Source: Muricoccus pecuniae
GTDB taxonomy: Bacteria; Pseudomonadota; Alphaproteobacteria; Acetobacterales; Acetobacteraceae
DNA length: 64,000 nucleotides
Direction of reading: 5' to 3'
Assembly: GCF_014199205.1 (NCBI RefSeq)
Contig: NZ_JACIJD010000009.1
Location: forward strand, 124,001 to 188,000
In this document: positions 35,022-44,776 of the stretch, piece by piece
Numbering within the stretch: the first letter of the stretch is position 1
How the letters are laid out: each line of letters begins with the position of its first letter
Made by a program: the position numbers and the translations under genes
Notes under the pieces: model-generated
What the model saw: the letters and a program-made list of their open reading frames with translations, nothing else
What the model was told of the DNA's origin: nothing
Databases searched by the model: none

Positions 35022-36257
35022 TCAGAGCGCCCCGCCCTTGCGCCCGGCCATGGCGCCGAGGCGCAGCCGGAGCGCGTTGAGCTTGATGAACCCTTGGGCG
35101 TCGAACTGGTCGTAGGCGCCCTGGTCCTCCTCGAAGGTCACGTGCTTCATCGAGTAGAGGGAGTTGGGGCTGCGGCGGCCGGTGACGATGGTGTTGCCCT
35201 TGTAGAGCTTCAGCCGCACCTCGCCCGTCACGCTCGCCTGGCTGGCATCGGCCATGGCCTGCAGCATCCGGCGCTCCGGGCTGAACCAGAAGCCGTTGTA
35301 GATCAGCTCGGCATAGCGCGGCATCAGGCTGTCCTTCAGATGCGCGGCCTCGCGGTCGAGCGTGATGGACTCGATCGCGCGGTGGGCGACATAGAGGATG
35401 GTGCCGCCCGGCGTCTCATAGGCGCCGCGGGACTTCATGCCGACGAAGCGGTTCTCGACGAGGTCCAGCCGGCCGATGCCGTTCTCCTTGCCCAGCGCGT
35501 TCAGGCGGGTGAGCAGGGCCGCGGGCGACAGGCGCTCGCCGTTGATGCCCACCGCGTCGCCGCGCTCGAACTCGATGACGATCTCCGTCACCTTGTCCGG
35601 AGCGTCCACCGGGGAGACGGTGCGCTGCCAGACGATCTCGGGCGGCTCGTCCCAGGGCTCCTCCAGGACCTTGCCCTCGCTGCTGCTGTGCAGGAGGTTC
35701 GCGTCCACGCTGAAGGGGCTCTCGCCGCGCTTGTCCTTCGCGATGGGGATCTGGTGCTCCTCGGCGAAGGCGATGAGCCGCGTGCGGGACGTCAGGTCCC
35801 ATTCGCGCCAGGGGGCGATGACCTTCACCTCGGGCTTGAGGGCGTAGTAGGCGATCTCGAACCGGACCTGGTCGTTGCCCTTGCCCGTGGCGCCGTGGGA
35901 GACGGCGTCCGCCCCCACCTGTTCCGCGATCTCGATCTGGCGCTTGGCGATCAGCGGCCGCGCGATGGAGGTGCCGAGCAGGTAGCAGCCCTCGTAGAGC
36001 GCGTTCATCCGGAACATCGGGAAGACGAAGTCCCGCGTGAACTCCTCACGCAGGTCGTCCATGAAGATGTTCTCCTCCTTGATGCCGAGGAGGCGGGCCT
36101 TGTCCCGGGCCGGGCCGAGCTCCTCGCCCTGGCCGAGATCGGCGGTGAAGGTGACGACCTCCGCGCCATAGGCCGTCTGGAGCCATTTGAGGATGACGGA
36201 GGTGTCGAGGCCGCCGGAATAGGCGAGGACAACCTTCTTCACGTCTTTCACACGCAT
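35022..36257 (-). CDS. argG: Argininosuccinate synthase
   Basis: 411 residues. [19 protein letters not shown] is the ATP-pyrophosphatase loop, and [15 protein letters not shown] the citrulline/aspartate site. It joins citrulline and aspartate in arginine synthesis. The start is the ATG at 36257, the N-terminus being [14 protein letters not shown]. It is separated from pyrF by about 100 bp including a GC hairpin. Confidence 0.97.
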   Translation of the reverse strand: MRVKDVKKVVLAYSGGLDTSVILKWLQTAYGAEVVTFTADLGQGEELGPARDKARLLGIKEENIFMDDLREEFTRDFVFPMFRMNALYEGCYLLGTSIARPLIAKRQIEIAEQVGADAVSHGATGKGNDQVRFEIAYYALKPEVKVIAPWREWDLTSRTRLIAFAEEHQIPIAKDKRGESPFSVDANLLHSSSEGKVLEEPWDEPPEIVWQRTVSPVDAPDKVTEIVIEFERGDAVGINGERLSPAALLTRLNALGKENGIGRLDLVENRFVGMKSRGAYETPGGTILYVAHRAIESITLDREAAHLKDSLMPRYAELIYNGFWFSPERRMLQAMADASQASVTGEVRLKLYKGNTIVTGRRSPNSLYSMKHVTFEEDQGAYDQFDAQGFIKLNALRLRLGAMAGRKGGAL

Positions 36258-36396
36258 CGCGGGAGGGACCTTCCGGAATTTCTTCGCGGACCGGGGCGCG
36301 TGGCGCGAGGGCGTGGCTGGGCGAGCCCTTGCGGGGGCGCTGGCGCGTTCCGCTGTGGGCCGGGTGTGCCGCAGCGGGGCGGCGGGGGCAAGGTGG

Positions 36397-36987
36397 TCAC
36401 GGCCATGCGAGGCGGACGAGGCGCGGGATGCGGCGCCGGCCCAGCGCGGCCCGGGCGAGCCAGGAGAGGCTCCCGAGCCTCTGCCGGGCGGCCTCCAGCT
36501 CCGCCCTCGTGCGCGGCGCGGGGGGCATGGGGGCCCGGCGGAGGGTTTCGGACAAAAGCGGGTCGGGGAGCAGCCAGGGCGGCCCGTTCAGCGCCGTGCG
36601 CAGCCCGAGCTTCCGGATGAGGAGCAGGAGAGGCATCCCGCCGAGGCGCGCGGCCCGGCGCGTGGCGCGACAGATGGCGTACTCGATCCCGCGCAGGGGA
36701 TGGTTCGGGCCGCACTCGGCAAGGGCTTCGAGGAGGCGGTGCCAGAGGCCGGCATGCGTCAGGCGCCGGAAGAAGCGGGCCACCGTCCCGGGCCGGCCGT
36801 AGGCTTCGGGGAGGAGGCGCCAGGGATCGCCCGGGGTGGAGGCGAGGTGGAAGATCGCGTCCATGCGGTGGCGGAGATCGGCGATGCGCCGGCCCTGGGG
36901 CGCGCGGGGCAGGACGTAGGGGGCGAGGGCGTGCCACTGGAGGTCGGTGAGCGGCGACCAGGGCCGGGGCGGGGTGAGGCGGGACAT
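36397..36987 (-). CDS. Orphan IS5-type transposase N-terminal domain protein
   Basis: 196 residues. Residues 10-90 match the DUF4096 (IS5/IS4-type transposase) DNA-binding region: [54 protein letters not shown]. The RNase-H-like DDE catalytic domain is absent; instead there is a basic helical tail ending [13 protein letters not shown]. No terminal inverted repeats or target duplication are seen. It has its own promoter and a good ribosome-binding site, so it looks expressed and perhaps domesticated as a DNA-binding protein. Confidence 0.7.
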   Translation of the reverse strand: MSRLTPPRPWSPLTDLQWHALAPYVLPRAPQGRRIADLRHRMDAIFHLASTPGDPWRLLPEAYGRPGTVARFFRRLTHAGLWHRLLEALAECGPNHPLRGIEYAICRATRRAARLGGMPLLLLIRKLGLRTALNGPPWLLPDPLLSETLRRAPMPPAPRTRAELEAARQRLGSLSWLARAALGRRRIPRLVRLAWP

Positions 36988-36990
36988 GGT

Positions 36991-37046
36991 GGCTGCACCT
37001 CCGCGGTAGGGGGTGCAACCTAGAGGAATACTTTCCTTGTTGTCAA
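36991..37046 (-). promoter_or_regulatory. Promoter and RBS-masking dyad for the IS5-like orphan
   Basis: On the minus strand a consensus -35 TTGACA (37041-37046) is 18 bp from -10 TAGGTT (37017-37022). Downstream, a 9-bp dyad GGTTGCACC/GGTGCAGCC (37012-37020 and 36991-36999) encloses the GGAGG ribosome-binding site. As RNA this would hide the site; as DNA it could be an operator for the protein itself. Confidence 0.6.
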
Positions 37047-37094
37047 GATCATCCTCGGCGGCCGCCCCCGCGCGGGAGGGCGGCCGCCGCGGGA

Positions 37095-38780
37095 TCAGGC
37101 GGCGCGGACCTCCGCGACGAAGCCCTTCACCTCGCCCGTGAGCCCCTCCGCCTGGCGGGACAGCTCGGAGGCGGCGGAGAGGACCTGGGCGGCGGCGGCG
37201 CCCGTCTCGTTCGCGCCCTCGCTCACCGCGCCGATGTTCTGCGTCACCGCGCCCGTGGCCTGGGCGGTGTTCTGCACGGTGCGGGCGATCTCGGCGGTGG
37301 CCGCGCTCTGCTCCTCCACCGCCGCGGCGATGGTGACGGTGATGGCGCTCACCTCGTCGATCGTCAGCGCGATGCCCCCGATCGCGCTCACCGCCTCCTG
37401 GGTCGCGGCCTGGATGCCGGCGATCTGGGCGCCGATCTCCTCCGTCGCCTTGGCGGTCTGCTGGGCGAGGCTCTTCACCTCCGAGGCGACGACCGCGAAG
37501 CCCTTGCCCGCATCGCCCGCCCGCGCGGCCTCGATCGTGGCGTTGAGCGCCAGCAGGTTCGTCTGGCCGGCGATGCTGGTGATGAGCTGCACGACCTCGC
37601 CGATCCGGCTCGCGCCCTCGGCCAGCACGCGCACGGTGGCGTCGGTCTGGCGCGCGTTGCTCACGGCGCGCTGGGCCACGCCCGAGGCCTGGGTCACCTG
37701 GCGGCTGATCTCGGTGATCGAGGCGCTCAGCTCCTCGGCCGCCGAGGCCACGGTCTGCACGCCGTCCCCCGCCTGCTCGGCGGCGGCCAGCACCTCGCCG
37801 GCGCGGGTGCTGCCCTGCTCGGCGATGCCCGACATGCTGCGGGCGGTCGCCTCCAGCTCGGTCGAGGCGGAGGAGAGGATGCCGACCATGCCGCTCACCC
37901 GCTCCTCGAAGCCGCGCACCAGCGTGTCCACCTGGGCGGCCCGCTTCTCGCGCGCGGCCCGCGCCTCCGCGCTCTCGGCGGCGAGGCGGTCGGCGGCGAT
38001 CAGGCCCTCGCGGAACATCTCGACCGCGGCGGCCATCGCGCCCACCTCGTCATGCCGGCCGGTGCCGGGGATGGGGGAGGTCTTGTCGCCCGCCTCGAGC
38101 TCGCGCATCCGCGCCGAGAGGGCGATGATCGGCCGCGACACGCCGGACTGCATGAGGAGCAGGGCGAGGCCCGCCGAGACCAGCGCGCCGAGGCCGGCGG
38201 CGATCAGCAGGTTGCGATAGGTCGCCTGGCTCGCCTCCCCGGTCGCCTCCGCAACCGAGTCCATGCGCTCCTGCAGCCGGTTAAGCTGCGCGATGAGGAA
38301 GTCGCGGGCCTCGGCCTGGGCGGGGTTGTAGCGCTCGGTGACGAGGCTGGCCGCCTCCGCGTCGCGGTTCTCCGTCGCGGCCTTGATCACCTCCCCGCTG
38401 ATCTCCCGGCCGCGGGCGAGGGCCGCGCGGAAGGGGACCAGCTCCGCGGTCAGTTCCGGCATGGCCTTCTCGGCCTTCGCCAGGCGCTCGTCCATCGTGC
38501 GCCGCACGCCCATGAGATCCTGGGTGACCTTGGCGATGCGGGCGGGGTCGTCCTCCAGCACCATAAGGGCGAGGAGCCGCGGGGCGTCCGTGTAGGCGGT
38601 GTTGGCGCGGGAGAGCCAGATCGTCGCGTCCGCCTCCCGATCGAGCAGGCCACGATAAAGCGCATCGGTCGCGAGGAGGCTTCGCCCGCCGTACCAGGCC
38701 GTGCCGAGGCAGGCGAGGAAGGTGAGGGAGAGGGCGATGAGGAGCTTGTGGGCGATCTTCAGGTTGGCGAGGAGGGACAT
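37095..38780 (-). CDS. Methyl-accepting chemotaxis protein (4HB-type sensor)
   Basis: 561 residues. TM1 is at about 10-30, a four-helix-bundle periplasmic sensor runs from about 31 to 189, and TM2 is at about 190-212. HAMP follows with [17 protein letters not shown], then the signalling domain with tip [20 protein letters not shown] intact. It differs from the chemoreceptor at 8542 in sensor type and size. No che genes accompany it. Confidence 0.95.
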   Translation of the reverse strand: MSLLANLKIAHKLLIALSLTFLACLGTAWYGGRSLLATDALYRGLLDREADATIWLSRANTAYTDAPRLLALMVLEDDPARIAKVTQDLMGVRRTMDERLAKAEKAMPELTAELVPFRAALARGREISGEVIKAATENRDAEAASLVTERYNPAQAEARDFLIAQLNRLQERMDSVAEATGEASQATYRNLLIAAGLGALVSAGLALLLMQSGVSRPIIALSARMRELEAGDKTSPIPGTGRHDEVGAMAAAVEMFREGLIAADRLAAESAEARAAREKRAAQVDTLVRGFEERVSGMVGILSSASTELEATARSMSGIAEQGSTRAGEVLAAAEQAGDGVQTVASAAEELSASITEISRQVTQASGVAQRAVSNARQTDATVRVLAEGASRIGEVVQLITSIAGQTNLLALNATIEAARAGDAGKGFAVVASEVKSLAQQTAKATEEIGAQIAGIQAATQEAVSAIGGIALTIDEVSAITVTIAAAVEEQSAATAEIARTVQNTAQATGAVTQNIGAVSEGANETGAAAAQVLSAASELSRQAEGLTGEVKGFVAEVRAA

Positions 38781-39243
38781 GGTTGGGGACTCGGCGTTGC
38801 GTCCGCAAAAGAATGATCCCGTGCCGTAAATGCTGGATTAAGGGCCCCGTCCCGGCCGCGGCTCCCGCCGGCCCCTATCTCCGGTGCCAGGACCTGACGG
38901 GGGCCGGCCGTCCCGGCTCCTTGGCCGGTGCAGCGCGGCCGGGGTCCCCGCCTTCAGCGAGGGGGAGGTAGGCCACGCGATTGTCAGTGGACCAATGCCG
39001 GGAAATGCAACGAAAGCTGTTCCCGACAATTAAGAACAAACGGCAGCGGCGTGTTGCAGTAACCTGACGGGGAAGGGAGATCGTCTCAAAATGAGAACTA
39101 TACCATTTTTTCTACGCGATCTCGCTCTCTGGCTTCGTGCGCCCCGCCATTCCCGTCCACTGTGGCGTGAGCGCTGGTAGCGAACACAAGGCTACATTGT
39201 ATGGCCCTGCCCTTTCTCGCGGGAAGCGGGCGGCCGGGCCGCT
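38781..39243. other. 463-bp gap between the chemoreceptor gene and rlmN
   Basis: No gene is seen. It should hold the rlmN 3' end (GCGGCC/GGCCGC dyad at 39230-39242) and the chemoreceptor promoter. An AT-rich island at 39077-39123 has nested inverted repeats: outer GAGATCG/CGATCTC and inner TCTCA/TGAGA, suggesting an operator. Confidence 0.5.
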
Positions 39244-40443
39244 TCAGGCAGCCGGGGCTGCCGTCTTCCGGGCGCGCTCGCTCTCGGTCTTGAGCTGGCC
39301 GCAGGCGGCCATGATGTCCTTGCCACGCGGGCGGCGGACGGGGGAGGAGAGGCCGGACTCGTTCAGGATGGCCGCGAAGCGCTCGATCCGGGCCCGCTTG
39401 GAGGTGGCGTAGGGGCTGCCGGGCCAGGGGTTGAAGGGGATGAGGTTCACCTTCGCCGGCAGGCCGTCGAGCAGGCGGACGAGTTCCCGCGCCTCGGCGT
39501 CCGAATCGTTCACCCCGTCGAGCATGACGTACTCGAAGGTGATGCGGCGCGCGTTGCTCGCGCCGGGATAGCGGCGGCAGGCCGCGATTAGCTCCGCGAT
39601 CGGGTACTTGCGGTTCAGCGGCACGATCTCGTCGCGCAGCTCGTTCGTCACGGCGTGCAGCGAGACGGCGAGGTTCACGCCGAGTTCCGCCCCTGCCCGG
39701 TCCATCATCGGCACGACGCCGGAGGTGGAGAGGGTGATGCGGCGGCGGGAGAGGCCGATGCCCTCCCCGTCCATGGCGATCTTCAGCGCTGCGGCCACGG
39801 CCTCGTAGTTGTAGAGGGGCTCGCCCATGCCCATGACGACGATGTTCGAGAGCAGCCGCGTCTCCGACTGCGGGCTCGGCCACTCGCCGTAGCTGTCCCG
39901 CGCCGCCATGAACTGCCCGACGATCTCGCCGGCCGAGAGGTTGCGCACCAGGCGCTGCGTGCCGGTGTGGCAGAAGCGGCAGGAGAGGGTGCAGCCGACC
40001 TGGGTGGAGATGCAGACCGCGCCGCGGTCGTCATCGGGGATGTAGACGGTCTCCACCTGCTGGCCGTCCCGCATGCGGAGGAGCCATTTCCGCGTGCCGT
40101 CCGTGCTCGTCTGCTCCGTCGTCACGCCCGGGCGGCCGATGGTGAAGCGCTCGGCCAGCTTCGCCTGCATCGGCCTGGCGATGCTCGACATCTGCGCGAA
40201 GTCGCGCGCGCCCTGGTGGTAGATCCAGTGCCAGATCTGCTTCGCCCGGAACGGCTTCTCCCCGAACCCGACGACCGCCTCCGTCAGTTCCTCCCGCGTG
40301 AGGCCGACGAGGTCGCGCCGGCCCGATTCGTCCACCTGCGCCGGGGGCGCGAAGATCGCGGACTTGGCCAGGATGCGGGCGCGCTCGCCCTCGGTGAGGG
40401 TCTCGGCCGCAATGGGGGCCGCGCTGGGGAGGATGGCGTTCAC
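39244..40443 (-). CDS. rlmN: 23S rRNA/tRNA adenine-C2 methyltransferase RlmN
   Basis: 399 residues from the GTG at 40441-40443. The radical SAM cluster motif is [14 protein letters not shown], and [13 protein letters not shown] contains the second conserved Cys used as methyl shuttle. [13 protein letters not shown] binds SAM. It methylates A2503 of 23S rRNA and A37 of tRNAs. The gene starts 10 bp after ialB. Confidence 0.97.
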   Translation of the reverse strand: MNAILPSAAPIAAETLTEGERARILAKSAIFAPPAQVDESGRRDLVGLTREELTEAVVGFGEKPFRAKQIWHWIYHQGARDFAQMSSIARPMQAKLAERFTIGRPGVTTEQTSTDGTRKWLLRMRDGQQVETVYIPDDDRGAVCISTQVGCTLSCRFCHTGTQRLVRNLSAGEIVGQFMAARDSYGEWPSPQSETRLLSNIVVMGMGEPLYNYEAVAAALKIAMDGEGIGLSRRRITLSTSGVVPMMDRAGAELGVNLAVSLHAVTNELRDEIVPLNRKYPIAELIAACRRYPGASNARRITFEYVMLDGVNDSDAEARELVRLLDGLPAKVNLIPFNPWPGSPYATSKRARIERFAAILNESGLSSPVRRPRGKDIMAACGQLKTESERARKTAAPAA

Positions 40444-40453
40444 GGGGTTCCGT

Positions 40454-41053
40454 TCAGCGGCGCGGCGCGGCGCCGGCGGGGCACTCGCGGGAGATCGCCT
40501 CGTAGGCGGCGGTGAAGCCGGCGAGGGGGAAGGTCTCGGTCGTGCTGCGGTTGTTGGCGGCCGGGCTCTTCGCCTCGGCCTCGCGGCCGCCGCGGAAGGC
40601 GGCAACGGCGGCGCGGCCGTCGCGGGCGAAGGCGTTGTCCCCGGCGGTGTAGAAGTCGAGCTCGCGGTTGCCGACATCGACCTTCACCTCCGCGTTGCGC
40701 GGGAAGGGGCGGCCGATCTTCAGCGCCACCTGGTCCCGCCCCTGCGGGCGGTGGGTGACGGTGAGCAGGGCGTTGTTGCGCCCCTCGATCCGGGTGAAGG
40801 CGTAGCAGACCTTGCCGCCGCTCTCCTGATGCGTCGCGGCCGTCCATTCCCCGAAGCTGCCCAGGCGCTGCGGGCCGTTCGAGGCCGCCGCGCCCTGGTT
40901 CTGGGCCTGGGCCGGCTGGTTCTGGGCGGCCTGGTTCTGGGCGGGCTGGGCGCGCTGCTGCGCGAGTGCCGGGGCGGCGGCGAGGGACGCCGCGGCGGCG
41001 CTGAGCGCTACGGCAGCGCACAGCGCTGCGGGGACGAGGGCATGGCGGATCAT
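40454..41053 (-). CDS. Invasion-associated locus B (IalB) family secreted protein
   Basis: 199 residues. The signal peptide (cleavage after APALA) is followed by a Gln/Ala/Asn-rich linker and a beta-rich IalB domain with [18 protein letters not shown] and the terminal [15 protein letters not shown]; two conserved Cys probably form a disulfide. Such proteins are periplasmic or outer-membrane associated in alphaproteobacteria; the name does not imply pathogenicity. It is upstream of rlmN. Confidence 0.8.
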   Translation of the reverse strand: MIRHALVPAALCAAVALSAAAASLAAAPALAQQRAQPAQNQAAQNQPAQAQNQGAAASNGPQRLGSFGEWTAATHQESGGKVCYAFTRIEGRNNALLTVTHRPQGRDQVALKIGRPFPRNAEVKVDVGNRELDFYTAGDNAFARDGRAAVAAFRGGREAEAKSPAANNRSTTETFPLAGFTAAYEAISRECPAGAAPRR

Positions 41054-41217
41054 GGCCCGCAGATAGTCCTCACCCCGCCCCCGCTTCAACCGTTCTTGCC
41101 GCATGCCCGGCCCCCATTCGCCGGAAGGCAGGGGCATCATTCCGGAAGCCGGGCGAAAACGCACCGCGCCTCGCCGCGTTGATCCCCTCTATCGCCTGCA
41201 ACGAGGAGGAGGACGCT

Positions 41218-41589
41218 ATGGCAGCTCCGGACATCGACGCCACGGAACGCGAGGGCCGCATCATCGTCTCGGGTCACCAGACGGATGTGGGCGAGGCCCT
41301 GCGCTCCCACGCGACGGAGCAGGCGACGAGGCTCTCCGCGAAGTACTTCAACGGGGCGGAGGACATCACCATCACCTTCTCCCCCAACAGCAAGGGGGCG
41401 GGCTTCGGCTGCAATGTCCGGGTTCATGCCGGGCGCAACCTGTTCTTCGACGGCCATGGGGAGGACCCCCGCAACGCCTACACCGCCTTCTCCATGGCGC
41501 TGGAGCGGGTGGCGAAGCAGCTCCGCCGGCAGAAGCGCGCGCTGCGCGAGGACAAGCCGGTCAACGCGACGAAGGAGGGGCTGCTCTAG
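41218..41589 (+). CDS. hpf: Ribosome hibernation promoting factor, short form
   Basis: 123 residues. The S30AE domain is seen in IIVSGHQTDVGEALRSHATE and NAYTAFSMALERVAKQLRRQKR. The C-terminal dimerisation domain of long HPF is absent; the protein ends soon after the basic helix. It binds the 30S decoding region and promotes inactive ribosomes in stationary phase. GAGGAGGAGG precedes the ATG. Confidence 0.85.
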   Translation: MAAPDIDATEREGRIIVSGHQTDVGEALRSHATEQATRLSAKYFNGAEDITITFSPNSKGAGFGCNVRVHAGRNLFFDGHGEDPRNAYTAFSMALERVAKQLRRQKRALREDKPVNATKEGLL

Positions 41590-41664
41590 CCGCCCGCCCT
41601 TCCGAAGAGGCCGGACAGGAGGGCGGCGGACGCGAGGGCCAGGGGAGCCGGCACGGGCGGCGCC

Positions 41665-42744
41665 TCAGGCCTGTCCGGCCGGTGAGAGTCCCAGTGTCTC
41701 CGCCGCCAGCCTGCGGGTCAGTTCGCCCGCGGGCATCTCCCGCCCCAGCGCCGCCGTCTGGCCCGCCCAGAGGCTCATGAAGTCGCCCAGCCCGAGCGCC
41801 TCCGTGTGGCTCCGCAGCGGGGCCATCGAGCCACCAGCGCCCGGGAAGGCCGGGGCGAGGGGCGAGATCGGGCCGAGCTCCCGCATGGCGCGGTTCAGGA
41901 TGCCGCGGGCCGGGCGGCCGGTGAAGATGTTGGTCAGGGCCGTCTCGTGCTCCCCCGCCCGGCGCAGCGCCTCGCGGTGGACGGGCGGCACCTTGGCCTC
42001 CGGCGTGAACAGGTAGGCGGTGCCGATCTGCACGGCCGAGGCCCCGAGGGCCAGGGCGGCGCGGATGCCCCGCGCGTCGCCGATGCCGCCCGCCGCGATC
42101 ACCGGCACGCGCACGGCGTCGGCCACCTGCGGCACCAGGGCGAAGGTGCCGAGCTGCGACGTCATGCTCTCCGTCAGGAAGTTGCCGCGATGGCCGCCCG
42201 CCTCCAGCCCCATGGCGATCACGGCGTCGCAGCCCCGCTCCTCCAGCCAGCGCGCCTCGGCCACCGTGGTCGCGGAGGAGATGACGCGGGCGCCGGTGCG
42301 CCGCACGCGCTCCAGCAGGGAGGGCTCCGGCAGCCCGAAGTGGAAGCTGCACACCGCCGGGCGGACCTCCTCCACGACGGCGCAGAACGCCTCGTCGAAG
42401 GGCGCGCGGCCGCTGGCGGGCGGCGGCGCGTCGGGGTCCAGGCCGAATTCGAGGTAGTAGCGCTCCAGCGCCTTGTGCCAGGCCGCCGCGCGGGCCGGGT
42501 CCGGCTCCGGCGAGGCGTGGCAGAAGAAGTTGATGTTGAACGGCCGCGACGTGCGGGCCCTGACCCTCTGCACGGCCTCGCGCGCCCCCTCCGGCGTGTA
42601 CTGGGCGCAGGCCAGCGAGCCGAGGCCGCCCGCCTCGCTCACCGCCGCGGCCATCTCGGGCGTCGTGGGCCCGGACATGGGGGCCTGGACGATGGGTAGC
42701 TCGATGCCGAACAGGTCCAGGATGCGGCGGTCCGTCCAGGTCAT
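41665..42744 (-). CDS. Nitronate monooxygenase family FMN protein
   Basis: 359 residues. It starts with ELPIVQAPMSGPTTPEMA, and the FMN site is built by EAGGHRGNF, IAAGGIGDARGIRAALALGA and VQIGTAYLFTPEA. Members oxidise alkyl nitronates such as propionate-3-nitronate. It ends an apparent operon with hmp and an 84-residue ORF, so a detoxification role in nitrosative or nitro stress is reasonable. Confidence 0.87.
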   Translation of the reverse strand: MTWTDRRILDLFGIELPIVQAPMSGPTTPEMAAAVSEAGGLGSLACAQYTPEGAREAVQRVRARTSRPFNINFFCHASPEPDPARAAAWHKALERYYLEFGLDPDAPPPASGRAPFDEAFCAVVEEVRPAVCSFHFGLPEPSLLERVRRTGARVISSATTVAEARWLEERGCDAVIAMGLEAGGHRGNFLTESMTSQLGTFALVPQVADAVRVPVIAAGGIGDARGIRAALALGASAVQIGTAYLFTPEAKVPPVHREALRRAGEHETALTNIFTGRPARGILNRAMRELGPISPLAPAFPGAGGSMAPLRSHTEALGLGDFMSLWAGQTAALGREMPAGELTRRLAAETLGLSPAGQA

Positions 42745-42995
42745 GCTGGGTTCCTTCGAGGCGACAGGCGGGAATCGAGGGCGGCGCCCGGGGCGAGCAT
42801 GCCCGAGGCGGTGGGGAGCGATAGGGCAGGGCCCGCCCGGCTGTCGCGCGCCACGGCGGCCAGCCATGCCACCATGGGCGGACGGGCGATCCGCCCGGTC
42901 CCGCGGAGAGCGACGAGCAGGCCCGCGAGCCGCGCGGCGCAGCCGCCCTTCGCCGGCACCGCCCGGAGGTCGATGCCGGCGAAGGGCAGGATCAC
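42741..42995 (-). CDS. Small ORF tiled between hmp and the nitronate monooxygenase gene
   Basis: 84 residues. It begins with a GTG that overlaps the hmp stop (GTGA) and ends with a TGA that overlaps the following ATG (ATGA). It therefore fills the gap exactly in one frame. The sequence begins ILPFAGIDLRAVPAKGG and has one short hydrophobic stretch (ARLAGLLVAL); no domain is recognised. The double coupling is the main evidence that it is translated; composition alone is weak. Confidence 0.45.
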   Translation of the reverse strand: MILPFAGIDLRAVPAKGGCAARLAGLLVALRGTGRIARPPMVAWLAAVARDSRAGPALSLPTASGMLAPGAALDSRLSPRRNPA

Positions 42996-44203
42996 GCCGC
43001 CAGCAGCTCGTCCGCCGGCCCGAAGAACTCGTAGTGGATGCGCGAGGCCGGCACACCGAGCCGCGCGAGGCCGCCCGCGAAGATCCGCAGGAACTCGCGC
43101 GGGCCGCAGAGGTAGTACTCCGCCTCCCCGACCGGGGTGTTGGCGCGAAGCCAGTCCGGGGTGATCCGGCCGGCCAGGTCGTAGTCGCGCCCCTGCCGGT
43201 CCGCCGCGCCCGGGGCCTCGTAGAAGGTCGTGGTGGTGATCCGGCCGCCCGAGGCCGCGGCCAGGTCGCGCGCCTCCGCCCCCAGCGCGTGGGTGGCGCC
43301 GGAGAGGGTGCCGTGGACGAACTGCGCGGTCGCGCCGGGGCGGGCGGCGATGGCGTGCATCATGCTCACCAGCGGCGTCTGGCCCACCCCGCCGCTGAGC
43401 AGCACGACCGGGCCCTCGGGGCGGTCGGGCAGGAAGAACTCGCCCGCCGGCGCGGCGACCTTCAGCCGGGCGCCCGGCCCGACGGCATCGTGCAGCCAGT
43501 TCGAGGCGATGCCCTGCGGCTCGCGCTTCACGGTGATCCGGTAATGCGCGTCATCCGGCGCGGAGGAGATGCTGTAGTTCCGCTTCAGCGGCGGGCGGCC
43601 CGGGATTTCCAGCCAGAAGGTCAGGTACTGGCCGGGCCGGTGCCGCAGCACGGCGCCGCCATCGGCCGGGGCGAGGGTGAAGGAGGTGATGATCCCGCTC
43701 TCGGCCTTCTTCTCCGTGACGGTGAAGTCCCGCCAGCCGCTCCAGCCGCCGGGGGCGGTGGCGTGCTCGGCGTAGATCTGCTGTTCACGCCCGATCAGCA
43801 CGTCCGCGAGGAACCAGTAGGCCTCTCCCCAGGCCGCCAGGATCTCGGGCGTCGCCGCCTCGCCCAGCACGTCCTCGATGGCGCCGAGCAGGGCCTCGGC
43901 CACGTAGGGGTAGTGCTCGGGCAGGATGTTCAGCCCGACATGCTTCTGCGCGATCCGCTCCACCGCAGCGGAGAGCACGCCGAGATTGTCGATGTTCCGG
44001 GCATAGGCGAGCACGGCGCCGGCCAGGGCCTTGGGCTGGGAGCCGGTCTCGCCGTGATGGGACTGGTTGAACAGGTCCCGGATCGACTCGTTCCGGAACA
44101 TGCGCTCGTACATGCGGCGGGTGATGTCGAGGCCGTGGGCCTCCAGGGCCGGGACCGTGGCCTTCACCACCGAGATCGTGTGGTCGCTGAGCTGGCGGGG
44201 CAT
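42992..44203 (-). CDS. hmp: Nitric oxide dioxygenase (flavohemoglobin)
   Basis: 403 residues. The globin domain (1-140) has the proximal His in AQKHVGLNILPEHY. The FAD domain contains KRNYSISSAP, and the NAD domain contains LLSGGVGQTPLVSM and YYLCGPREFL. It oxidises NO to nitrate with NAD(P)H and O2. nsrR is divergent and two palindromes lie in the shared gap, giving a self-contained NO-response module. Confidence 0.96.
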   Translation of the reverse strand: MPRQLSDHTISVVKATVPALEAHGLDITRRMYERMFRNESIRDLFNQSHHGETGSQPKALAGAVLAYARNIDNLGVLSAAVERIAQKHVGLNILPEHYPYVAEALLGAIEDVLGEAATPEILAAWGEAYWFLADVLIGREQQIYAEHATAPGGWSGWRDFTVTEKKAESGIITSFTLAPADGGAVLRHRPGQYLTFWLEIPGRPPLKRNYSISSAPDDAHYRITVKREPQGIASNWLHDAVGPGARLKVAAPAGEFFLPDRPEGPVVLLSGGVGQTPLVSMMHAIAARPGATAQFVHGTLSGATHALGAEARDLAAASGGRITTTTFYEAPGAADRQGRDYDLAGRITPDWLRANTPVGEAEYYLCGPREFLRIFAGGLARLGVPASRIHYEFFGPADELLAA

Positions 44204-44216
44204 TCTTTGCCTCTGT

Positions 44217-44237
44217 AGGTGTACGAACGAGACACCT
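44217..44237. promoter_or_regulatory. NsrR-like operator, hmp-proximal
   Basis: AGGTGT and ACACCT are perfect arms around a 9-nt spacer, 14 bp upstream of hmp. Arm spacing is the same as in the site at 44255. It is a weaker match to the AAGATG-type NsrR consensus. Confidence 0.55.
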
Positions 44238-44254
44238 TATGAAGCCCTGGCGCG

Positions 44255-44277
44255 AAGATGTAAACGATCTACATCTT
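44255..44277. promoter_or_regulatory. NsrR operator, nsrR-proximal
   Basis: AAGATGTA and TACATCTT are perfect 8-bp arms around 7 nt. This matches the enterobacterial NsrR consensus, which has AAGATG and CATCTT ends. It ends 4 bp before the nsrR ATG, so binding would also block nsrR itself, consistent with autorepression. Confidence 0.75.
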
Positions 44278-44281
44278 TTCC

Positions 44282-44776
44282 ATGCGCCTCACCCTCCACA
44301 CCGACTACGCCCTGCGCGCCCTGATCTATCTCGGCCTGCGCCGGGAACGCCGCGTCTCCATCCGGGAGATCGCCGAGGCGCACCGCATCTCGGAGAACCA
44401 CCTGGTGAAGGTGGTGCACAATCTCGGCCGCGGCGGCTTCGTGGAGACGACGCGCGGGAAGGGGGGCGGGCTCCGCCTCGCCCGGCCGCCCGAGGAGATC
44501 CGGGTGGGCGATGTCGTGCGCTACGCCGAAGAGGACATGGCCCTCGTCGCCTGCTTCCAGCCGCCGGGCGAGGGCGGGGGCTGCGCGCTGATCGATGCCT
44601 GCCGGCTGCAATCCCTGCTGGGCGAGGCGCTGGGCGCCTTCATGGCCGTGCTCGACGCCCGCAGCCTGGCCGACCTGCTGGCCCCGCCCAGCCGCGAGGC
44701 CATGGCGGCGCGGCTCGGCCTCGCCCTTTCCCCTCCGCCCGATGGGGCGCCGCCGGTCGCCATGGCCGGCGGGTGA
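44282..44776 (+). CDS. nsrR: Rrf2-family nitric-oxide-sensing repressor NsrR
   Basis: 164 residues. It starts MRLTLHTDYALRALIYLG, the NsrR/IscR winged helix; ISENHLVKVVHNLGRGGFVETTRGKGGG is split over the recognition helix and wing. Three Cys (ACFQPP, GGGCALIDACRLQ) ligate the Fe-S cluster that NO attacks. The tail is Pro/Ala-rich. It is divergent from hmp with two operator-like sites between. Confidence 0.92.
   Translation: MRLTLHTDYALRALIYLGLRRERRVSIREIAEAHRISENHLVKVVHNLGRGGFVETTRGKGGGLRLARPPEEIRVGDVVRYAEEDMALVACFQPPGEGGGCALIDACRLQSLLGEALGAFMAVLDARSLADLLAPPSREAMAARLGLALSPPPDGAPPVAMAGG

Noticed and set aside
33465-36620. 1051-codon open frame on the plus strand
   Set aside because: It runs antisense through trpF, pyrF and argG, which all have conserved proteins. 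Its translation is low-complexity Arg/Gly/Ala/His and reflects high GC at the third codon position.
36397-36987. Complete IS5 element
   Set aside because: No DDE domain, terminal inverted repeats or target duplication can be found around it.
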